In this document: positions 58,016-64,000 of the stretch, in pieces
How the letters are laid out: each line of letters opens with the position of its first letter
Position numbering within the stretch: position 1 is the stretch's first letter
DNA from: AV40 sp963817335
Lineage (GTDB): Bacteria; Verrucomicrobiota; Verrucomicrobiia; Chthoniobacterales; UBA10450
Direction: 5' to 3'
Length of the DNA stretch: 64,000 nt
NCBI GenBank assembly: GCA_963817335.1
Contig: CAWFNX010000001.1
Location: forward strand, 372,001 to 436,000
The notes under the pieces: generated by a model
What the model was told of the DNA's origin: nothing
Seen by the model: only the letters and a program-made list of their open reading frames with translations
Database searches by the model: none
Position numbers and translations under genes: made by a program

Positions 58016-59506
58016 TTATTGATCGGGCGGAGCATCGCCGCCTTCAGCCTTTAACACCGCAAACGTCTTGCTGCCTTTGCGATCGAGATACAACAACACG
58101 CCTTTTTTTGGGTCCGATTTGTTCAACGCTTCCCGAAAAGATTTCACGTCGGTGACAGGTCGGCCGTCGACCTCGGTAATGACATCCTCGCGCTCGATTC
58201 CTTGTTGAGCGGCGAGACTATTGTCGGCCACGTCGGTTACGATCACACCTTTCTGGACGCCGAGCTTGAAGCGTTGGACCATTTCCTTACTCAACTCCTG
58301 GACCTGCAATCCGAACTTGCCGGCTTCCTGTTGTCGTTCCTGCGGCGGCCGGACCGGCTCATTGGAAGCGCGGGAAATTTCGTTGGGCAGCTCGCCGGTC
58401 GTGACCGGCACTTTCAGGGTTTGCCCTTTTCGCCAAACCGTCAGCTCGACCTTTTGGCCGATCTTCTTTTTCAGAATCTCGTGCTGTAGCTGCGAATCGG
58501 TTGTGACGGCGTTCGCATCCACTTGAGTAATCACATCGAAAGGTCGCAGATCGCTTTTATAAGCTGGCGCGTCGGCTTCAATCGTGCGGACCACGACGCC
58601 TTTATCGATGCCTTTGAACAAATCTCGAATGCCGGGATCGTCGCCCAGTGTCTCGATCCGAATGCCAAGCCACGGGCGCGTGATCTTCTTGCCGGCGATC
58701 AGCTCGTCACCGATTTCCCTGGCCATGTTGATCGGGATGGCGAACCCCAGACCGCGGTTGATTCCGTTGATCAGCGTGTTCATGCCGATCACTTTGCCGT
58801 CGATATCGCACAACGGGCCGCCGCTATTGCCGGGATTAATCGACGCGTCGGTCTGCAAATAGTCAGAGATCGAATAGCCGCTGGTCGGGAGCAGTTTGCT
58901 TCGTCCTTTGCCGCTGATCACGCCGTAAGTGAAGGTGTAATCAAGTTTGAACGGCGCCCCAATCGCGAAAGCGAATTGCCCCACCCGCACAGCGTCACTA
59001 TCGCCGAGCTCGGCAAACGGCAGATCTTTGGCGTCGATTTTGATGACGGCGATGTCGGTTTTCTCGTCCGTTCCGACGACCTTGGCCGAAAATTCGCGAC
59101 CATCTTTCATTTTAACGTCGATTTTATCGGCCGCCTCGACCACGTGGAAATTGGTCAAGATGTATCCGTCGGGCCGAACGATGAAGCCCGAGCCTTCGCT
59201 CTGGATTGGCTGAACATCGCGCTGTGGATGGCGGGGATTGCTTTCGTCCGGAGATCCTTGAAAGAAAAGGTCCTCAAGCGCCGAAGTCTCATTGTCGACT
59301 TTTTTTGAAACCTCAATGATCACTACACTCGGCGCGACGACCTCAAAAACCTTGGCGAAAGCATTGTTCAACTGGTGGACGACGTCCTTGCCTTGCTCGG
59401 CGGCAGCGGCTGGAATCGTCGGCGAGGGGGCGAGCTCCGGGGTTGCCCCTGGGACGGAGAACGCCCCGAGGGCAAGAAAAGTGATGAAAAGTAAGGTCAA
59501 TCGCAT
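58016..59506 (-). CDS. degP: Periplasmic serine protease, HtrA/DegP/Do family
   Basis: 496 residues from the ATG at 59506; an ATG seven codons upstream (59527) is equally possible. Signal peptide RLTLLFITFLALGAFSV. The protease domain is intact: ILTNFHVVEAADKI (His), DEKTDIAVIKID (Asp), INPGNSGGPLCDIDGKVIGM (Ser). Two PDZ domains follow (about 285-375 and 405-490), the second with KGVIVTDVADNSLAAQQGIE. It degrades or refolds misfolded envelope proteins. It contrasts with the dead paralogue at 50.4-51.6 kb. Confidence 0.95.
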   Translation of the reverse strand: MRLTLLFITFLALGAFSVPGATPELAPSPTIPAAAAEQGKDVVHQLNNAFAKVFEVVAPSVVIIEVSKKVDNETSALEDLFFQGSPDESNPRHPQRDVQPIQSEGSGFIVRPDGYILTNFHVVEAADKIDVKMKDGREFSAKVVGTDEKTDIAVIKIDAKDLPFAELGDSDAVRVGQFAFAIGAPFKLDYTFTYGVISGKGRSKLLPTSGYSISDYLQTDASINPGNSGGPLCDIDGKVIGMNTLINGINRGLGFAIPINMAREIGDELIAGKKITRPWLGIRIETLGDDPGIRDLFKGIDKGVVVRTIEADAPAYKSDLRPFDVITQVDANAVTTDSQLQHEILKKKIGQKVELTVWRKGQTLKVPVTTGELPNEISRASNEPVRPPQERQQEAGKFGLQVQELSKEMVQRFKLGVQKGVIVTDVADNSLAAQQGIEREDVITEVDGRPVTDVKSFREALNKSDPKKGVLLYLDRKGSKTFAVLKAEGGDAPPDQ

Positions 59507-59641
59507 CGGTTCGAAGTTGGACAGCATTCAACATGCTACGTTCAACGGCCTAGTCCACTCGCTCCTCGGAGCCGAGAGGCGTGTGAAATGCGAGGCAAAC
59601 GACTTGACTGATGATATACTATCGGTCGGCTCTCTCCGGAT

Positions 59642-61027
59642 ATGCGCTCAGTTGGTTTAAACAGGGCACTTGTGGGTGTGGTGGCAGGCGTCTTCATGCT
59701 TGTGGCCGTCCGCGTTTATTTTCATCAGCACCCGGTCAAACCGATCACTGCGGGAGAGTTCGTTCACGCGCTGGATACGCATCAGACATCGTTGATCGAC
59801 CGGTACTTTCGCGAAAAGAACGATCCAAACGCGCGCGGGGCGAGCGATCGTTCATTACTGTTCACGGCGGTTTTGCGGGAGGATAGGCCTCTTGCCCAAA
59901 GACTCCTTGATGCCGGAGCGAATGGCGACCTGACCGATGATGCCGGGGTTACGCCACTCATGGTGGCGGCAATGCATGGTGATTTGGAATCGGTCCGCGC
60001 ATTAATTGGCCACGTCACTGACGTCGCGGCCAGAGACCGGGCCGGCCATACCGCTCTGTATTACGCGGTCAACGCCCAGAAGGTGGAAATTGTCGATCTG
60101 TTAATGAGTCTGACGCCGAATCTTGAATTGGCCTACGGCGACAGCGGTGAGCTGCTGACCCTCGCCCTCGGAAGTCCAAATGGCAGGATCGCCCAGGATA
60201 TTCTTTCGAAATTGCCCCGGTTCGAGCAATGGAGCTCCGGCGCTCTACGCGCGCTCGACAGCGCTCTTCGCGCGGGCGATCGGGATTCTATTCGCTTACT
60301 GCTGTCCAAACATGTTCCGCAGCCGACCCCGGAAGGTAAACGAGTCCCCTTGTTGGCTTATGCCATCGCCACGGATAATGCTCCGTTGTTCACGACTTTG
60401 CTCGAATGCGGTGCCGATCCGAACACGACCCTTACCGGAAAGTACGACCCAGAGTTTTTGGAAACGCTTCCGTCGAAATCTTTTCGCAACTACATCGAGG
60501 ACGATAAGAACGTCACTTGCCTGATGCTGGCGGCGGGTCTTGGCCGAACTGATTATGTCCGCGGGCTTTTGCAGGCTGGCGCCGAGCACAACCGCTCGAC
60601 TGGCCGCTACAAAATGGTTGCGCTTTATTTCGCGGCGGAGCTTGGACATTGGCAGGCTGCGCAGCTGCTTTTGGGCAGTGGACCTGCGCCGGAAAAATTG
60701 CGCATCGAGATCTCGCTCTCCTCACAAAAGATGTCCCTGATCAAGGATGGCGTGCCGGTTATGGATTCAGTTTGTTCTACCGGGCGCGAAGGTTATTCGA
60801 CCAAACGGGGCAATTTCGTGATCACCGATAAGGAAAGAAATCATCGTTCGACGATCTACCATGTCGATATGCCGTATTTCATGCGACTTAGCTGTTTGGA
60901 TTTCGGAATGCACGAAGGCGTTGTCCCAAATTACCCTGCTTCGCACGGCTGCATTCGTTTGCCGGGCGAAACTGCCCGAAAGTTGTTCGCCGAAATCCCG
61001 ATCGGCACCCTGGTCACCGTCCAGTAG
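59642..61027 (+). CDS. Ankyrin-repeat protein with C-terminal L,D-transpeptidase (YkuD-like) domain
   Basis: 461 residues. One N-terminal helix (ALVGVVAGVFMLVAVRVYF) anchors or exports it. Residues about 70-345 contain ankyrin repeats, e.g. DDAGVTPLMVAAMHGDLESV, DRAGHTALYYAVNAQKVEIV, and YKMVALYFAAELGHWQAAQL. Residues about 350-461 are a YkuD-type domain: IEISLSSQKMSLIKDGVPVM, then GREGYSTKRGNFVITDKERN and the catalytic NYPASHGCIRLPGETARKLF. It would cross-link peptidoglycan or attach proteins to it in the periplasm. The fusion is unusual. Confidence 0.92.
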   Translation: MRSVGLNRALVGVVAGVFMLVAVRVYFHQHPVKPITAGEFVHALDTHQTSLIDRYFREKNDPNARGASDRSLLFTAVLREDRPLAQRLLDAGANGDLTDDAGVTPLMVAAMHGDLESVRALIGHVTDVAARDRAGHTALYYAVNAQKVEIVDLLMSLTPNLELAYGDSGELLTLALGSPNGRIAQDILSKLPRFEQWSSGALRALDSALRAGDRDSIRLLLSKHVPQPTPEGKRVPLLAYAIATDNAPLFTTLLECGADPNTTLTGKYDPEFLETLPSKSFRNYIEDDKNVTCLMLAAGLGRTDYVRGLLQAGAEHNRSTGRYKMVALYFAAELGHWQAAQLLLGSGPAPEKLRIEISLSSQKMSLIKDGVPVMDSVCSTGREGYSTKRGNFVITDKERNHRSTIYHVDMPYFMRLSCLDFGMHEGVVPNYPASHGCIRLPGETARKLFAEIPIGTLVTVQ

Positions 61028-61029
61028 GG

Positions 61030-61116
61030 AAGGTGGATCGAGCGGTCCGTTGCTCGATGTTTTTAATGCGGCGAAGCCGCGAAATACTTAGCCATCACCC
61101 GCGGCCGATCCACCTT
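61030..61116. repeat. Inverted repeat between the transpeptidase and aminomutase genes
   Basis: AAGGTGGATCG (61030-61040) and CGATCCACCTT (61106-61116) match perfectly. The interior has GCGGC-GAA-GCCGC (61068-61080). It starts 2 bases after the transpeptidase stop. It could be a terminator-like structure or a small mobile repeat. Confidence 0.65.
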
Positions 61117-61187
61117 GTGCGGGGCGCACCTTTCAGTGCGCATATTGACACAATTCTGGCCGCTTTTAGCGTTTCAATCCTACTGAA

Positions 61188-62399
61188 ATGCAAACTTTGG
61201 GTAACGGAGATGGAAAAGAGTTCGTGTCGTACGCTCCCGGCTATTGGTCGGGAAATGACGGGGTCGCGCCGGAACTCTGGAACGATTGGAAATGGCAGCT
61301 GAAGAACCGCGTCACTTCTTTGGCGCAGCTCGAAAAATTTGTCGACCTGAGCGACGAAGAACGGAGCGGCGTCCTGCTTTCCGGCGACAAACTCGCGCTC
61401 GCGGTCACGCCACATTTTTTCAACCTGATTCCACGCCATAATCAAAACGATCCGATTCGACGCCAGGTGATCCCGCGGATTGAAGAAACATGGGCTTCGC
61501 CTTACGACATGGCCGATCCCTGCGGCGAAGACTCGCACATGCCGGTTCCGGGCCTCGTGCATCGATACCCGGACCGCGTTTTGTTTTTGGTGACTGATCG
61601 CTGCGCCGCGTATTGCCGCTATTGCACCCGAAGCCGCGTCGTCAGCGGGGTGGGCGAGCAGGAGTTGCACACCGATTTCGAAGAAGCTTTCCGGTATCTC
61701 GAACAACACACCGAAGTGCGCGATGTCCTCCTAAGCGGCGGCGACGCTTTGATTTTCAGCGACGATAAGCTCGACAAGTTGTTAACTCGGTTGCGCGCGA
61801 TCAAACACATTGAGTTTGTGCGAATCGGGACCCGCGTCCCGATTTTCCTGCCCCAGCGGATCACGCCCGAGTTGTGCGCGATTCTGGCCAAACACCATCC
61901 GCTCTGGATGAGCGTGCACGTGAATCATCCGCGCGAGCTGACGGTTGAAGTGAAACAAGCGCTCGAGCGATTGGCTAATGCCGGAATTCCACTCGGCAAC
62001 CAAAGTGTGTTGCTCGCCGGCGTGAACGACGATCTCGGGACGATGAAAACGCTCGTGCACAAATTGCTGATGTGCCGCGTCCGCCCGTATTACATTTATC
62101 AGTGCGATCTGATCAACGGCTCATCGCACCTCCGCACTTCGGTCGCGAAAGGCATCGAGATCATTGAAGGCTTGCGCGGTCACACCACCGGTTACGCCGT
62201 TCCTCAATATGTCATCGATGCGCCCGGCGGCGGCGGCAAAGTTCCGATTAATCCCGGCTACGTTCTTTATCACGACAACGAAAAAATCGTGATCCGCAAT
62301 TACGAAGGCAAAATCTTCGAATACCCCGAGGCTGGCGGCGACCAAACTGTCCAGTTTGCACCTCAGCGTGAATATCACGACGAGTATCTCTATTCCTAG
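61188..62399 (+). CDS. Lysine 2,3-aminomutase-family radical SAM enzyme
   Basis: 403 residues. APELWNDWKWQLKNRVTSLA is the typical N-terminal region, VTDRCAAYCRYCTRSRVV holds the CxxxCxxC iron-sulfur cluster site, DVLLSGGDALIFSD the SAM-binding GGD, and IDAPGGGGKVPINPGYV the PLP-binding Lys. The length fits aminomutases rather than the shorter EpmB. It would make beta-lysine, for osmoprotection or antibiotic synthesis, or act on EF-P. No epmA-like gene is in the window. C-terminal zinc-binding Cys residues of clostridial enzymes are absent. Confidence 0.92.
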   Translation: MQTLGNGDGKEFVSYAPGYWSGNDGVAPELWNDWKWQLKNRVTSLAQLEKFVDLSDEERSGVLLSGDKLALAVTPHFFNLIPRHNQNDPIRRQVIPRIEETWASPYDMADPCGEDSHMPVPGLVHRYPDRVLFLVTDRCAAYCRYCTRSRVVSGVGEQELHTDFEEAFRYLEQHTEVRDVLLSGGDALIFSDDKLDKLLTRLRAIKHIEFVRIGTRVPIFLPQRITPELCAILAKHHPLWMSVHVNHPRELTVEVKQALERLANAGIPLGNQSVLLAGVNDDLGTMKTLVHKLLMCRVRPYYIYQCDLINGSSHLRTSVAKGIEIIEGLRGHTTGYAVPQYVIDAPGGGGKVPINPGYVLYHDNEKIVIRNYEGKIFEYPEAGGDQTVQFAPQREYHDEYLYS

Positions 62400-62414
62400 A
62401 CTCGATTTCGGGTC

Positions 62415-63179
62415 TTAACTACGAACCGCCCGCACCCGGCGAACGAGCAGTCCAATCGCGCCTGCTCCGCAGAAGAGCAGCACGGAGACGGGTGGCTCAG
62501 GTACTACATTGACATTGAAACTTGCTGAAAATGAACCCGTGTTATCAGCGTATCCACCGGGATCGCCGTTATAACCGGGAGCATCGACGATTCCCAAAAC
62601 CAATCGCGTTGCGCCGACCGGAACGTTGAACTGCTGCAAACTTCCCGAGCCGTCGCCGGTCAATCCGTCTCCAATAAAGAACACCTGGTCCAACTGGGGT
62701 GCTAACGAAGTAAAACTGGTCCCGAGTATGGTGAAATCCAACCGAAGCGGCGAAGGATCAGTTGGTTCGGATGGACCGAGAAAAGCGCCGGCTAAAAATC
62801 CAGCGGTGGTAGCGACAGTTCCTGAAATGCCACCGAAGGAATTCACGTTGATGCCAGACGCGCTGCCGACACCGTCCGGATCGATGACATGATTCCCGCT
62901 GCCGCTATCCACGATGACATTTCCGGTGACGCTGGAGAAAATCAGAACGACGCCACTGCCGGCGGTGAAACCGAAATCGAATTCGGATGGAAGCTCACCG
63001 GCGCCGCTTCCTCCTGGACTTGGCGGCGTTGCGTGACCCGCGCCAAAGATATTCGCATCCCCCGGAACTGTCAGGGTTGTTGCCAAAGCCGCCGGCAACA
63101 CGACTCCATGAATCGTCAGCGCAAACAACGCAACGGTCCAGGGCGATTGGCGCAAGACGAGAAATAATTTTGAGATCAC
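62415..63179 (-). CDS. PEP-CTERM exported protein
   Basis: 254 residues from a GTG. Signal peptide (SPWTVALFALTIHGVVLPAA), a Gly/Ser/Val-rich beta domain, and the sorting tail VPEPPVSVLLFCGAGAIGLL followed by VRRVRA: PEP motif, hydrophobic helix, basic end. Such proteins are processed by exosortase and linked to the surface or matrix. A lectin-like or adhesin role is likely but not shown. No exosortase gene is in this window. Confidence 0.9.
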   Translation of the reverse strand: MISKLFLVLRQSPWTVALFALTIHGVVLPAALATTLTVPGDANIFGAGHATPPSPGGSGAGELPSEFDFGFTAGSGVVLIFSSVTGNVIVDSGSGNHVIDPDGVGSASGINVNSFGGISGTVATTAGFLAGAFLGPSEPTDPSPLRLDFTILGTSFTSLAPQLDQVFFIGDGLTGDGSGSLQQFNVPVGATRLVLGIVDAPGYNGDPGGYADNTGSFSASFNVNVVPEPPVSVLLFCGAGAIGLLVRRVRAVRS

Positions 63180-63255
63180 ATGTCTACCGATGTCGCTTCC
63201 ATTATGTCTTTTTTCCGGGCATTTGTCGATGGTAACCGTGGCTTGCGAAAAGACC

Positions 63256-63326
63256 CTAGACAGGACTTACAGGATTGAATTGGATTTCAGAAAACCAAAT
63301 CCTGTAATCTTGTTAATCCTGTCTAG
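63256..63326. repeat. Dispersed inverted repeat of the ACAGGATT type
   Basis: CTAGACAGGA ... ACAGGATT on the left and AATCCTGT ... TTAATCCTGTCTAG on the right. This AATCCTGTTAATCCTGT motif is a familiar intergenic repeat of Verrucomicrobiota and related phyla. It lies in the 153-base gap before the DoxX-like gene and ends 7 bases before its ATG. Confidence 0.7.
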
Positions 63327-63332
63327 TCCGAA

Positions 63333-63722
63333 ATGACTTTATTTTTACTACAGCTGCTCGTTTCCGCATTCCTCACGATTTTGTTTTTACAATCGGGGAT
63401 CGATAAAATCGTAGATCGGCAGGGGAATTTGCAATGGCTGTCGGGGCATTTCTCCAAGAGTCCGCTCGCTGGGCTCGTGCCGTTGTTGTTCACGATTCTC
63501 ACGATCATTGAACTCTCAGCCGGCTTGCTAAGCGGCGTTGGATTTTTTGTTTTGTTATTCGCTCATACGTCCACGATCGCATTTTACGGCGCGGTTGTTT
63601 CGGCGGTTGCGGTCCTTTGCTTATTCTTCGGCCAACGAATGGCCAAGGAATATGCCGGTGCGGCAGTTTTGGTTTCGTATTTTTTGCTGACGATTGTCGC
63701 AATTTATCTGCTTGCCCGCTGA
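63333..63722 (+). CDS. DoxX-like membrane protein
   Basis: 129 residues, four membrane helices. FLTILFLQSGIDKIVDRQGN, then PLLFTILTIIELSAGLLSGV, fit the DoxX/DoxD-like layout of small respiratory or redox-linked membrane proteins. The ATG lies directly after the inverted repeat. Confidence 0.7.
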   Translation: MTLFLLQLLVSAFLTILFLQSGIDKIVDRQGNLQWLSGHFSKSPLAGLVPLLFTILTIIELSAGLLSGVGFFVLLFAHTSTIAFYGAVVSAVAVLCLFFGQRMAKEYAGAAVLVSYFLLTIVAIYLLAR

Positions 63723-63724
63723 CT

Positions 63725-63780
63725 GACCACGAATGGACACGAATCTTCTATCATTGGTGTCTATTAGTGTTAATTCGTGT
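63725..63780. repeat. Dispersed repeat of the CACGAATGGACACGAAT type
   Basis: GACCACGAATGGACACGAAT at the left and ATTAGTGTTAATTCGTGT at the right form an imperfect inverted repeat. This is another familiar intergenic repeat of Verrucomicrobiota and neighbouring phyla. It fills the gap between the last two genes. Confidence 0.65.
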
Positions 63781-63782
63781 TT

Positions 63783-64000
63783 ATGAAGTCTCTCTCACGA
63801 ATTCTTCTGGCGATTTCCGCAGTTATCTTTGCCCTCGGCACTTGGATCCACACTTCGGCTTTTGGTCGGATGTCCGACGCGGTGGCGAAATCAGATTTGC
63901 CTGCGTTTCTTGCCCAGGGGTTCCGGACTCTCTGGCTAATGGATTCCTCGGTTCAGATCAGTTTGGCCCTGATCTTCGCGGTAGTGGCAATAAAACCTGA
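63783..64000 (+). CDS. Hypothetical membrane protein (3' end outside window)
   Basis: 72 residues are visible from the ATG at 63783, beginning MKSLSRILLAISAVIFALGT and continuing WIHTSAFGRMSDAVAKSD. A signal or membrane helix, a polar stretch, then a second helix (SVQISLALIFAVVAIK). The family is not recognised from the part present. Confidence 0.6.
   Translation, partial: MKSLSRILLAISAVIFALGTWIHTSAFGRMSDAVAKSDLPAFLAQGFRTLWLMDSSVQISLALIFAVVAIKP

Overview
The window looks like a chromosomal segment of a soil- or freshwater-type Verrucomicrobiota bacterium, probably the Spartobacteria/Chthoniobacterales side. That placement is an inference from gene content: moderately high GC, a PEP-CTERM exported protein, a verrucomicrobial-looking FtsH, many double-hairpin intergenic repeats, and a mix of DUF2127, DUF3052, DUF1059 and DUF2157 proteins. 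No rRNA or marker phylogeny could be run. There are two tRNA genes (Gly-TCC, Lys-TTT), no CRISPR array, no prophage and no intact insertion sequence.

Layout. 1-2.5 kb: O-antigen ligase-like protein (cut by the window edge), an exported adhesin/ice-binding-like protein and tRNA-Gly. 2.6-6.4 kb: housekeeping and small membrane genes (maf, AI-2E transporter, DUF2127, VOC, DUF3052). 6.5-10.5 kb: a TetR-HlyD-ABC-permease efflux operon interrupted by a GIY-YIG gene that sits between inverted repeats. 10.5-16.8 kb: peroxiredoxin, HflK/HflC, an OLD-type ATPase-nuclease and DUF488. 16.8-22.2 kb: serpin and two large membrane glycosyltransferase-like proteins. 22.4-28.7 kb: tRNA-Lys, HAD hydrolase, Spy-like protein, a two-module siroheme-decarboxylase-like protein, trpD, birA-nadC-guaD. 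28.9-41.3 kb: 5'-3' exonuclease, GYF membrane protein, FkbM, deoC-aldehyde dehydrogenase, glgX, host-attachment-like protein, hpf and a second aldehyde dehydrogenase. 41.3-51.6 kb: ftsH, a large TerB/FHA-like/ABCG transporter, an M24 peptidase, and a metallopeptidase, ECF sigma, putative anti-sigma and catalytically dead HtrA operon. 51.6-64 kb: ligA, a kinase-MurQ fusion, small membrane proteins, DUF2157 plus GDYXXLXY, an active DegP, an ankyrin-L,D-transpeptidase fusion, a lysine-2,3-aminomutase family enzyme, the PEP-CTERM protein and a DoxX-like protein.

The most striking theme is a family of GTAG...CTAC palindromes (REP-like) scattered from 16.7 to 51.6 kb. Their ends repeatedly supply the TAG stop codons of flanking genes. 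A cluster of them has been absorbed in frame into the N-terminus of one aldehyde dehydrogenase. A decayed REP-associated tyrosine transposase (RAYT, HUH motif still visible) lies between two such palindromes, inserted exactly at the hpf stop codon with a 20-bp duplication. The GIY-YIG cassette at 9.0-9.4 kb and two further common intergenic repeats at 63.2-63.8 kb show other small dispersed elements. Several envelope genes form a coherent group: peptidoglycan recycling (kinase-MurQ), cross-linking (L,D-transpeptidase), proteostasis (FtsH, HflKC, DegP, dead HtrA with its sigma factor) and surface polymer assembly.
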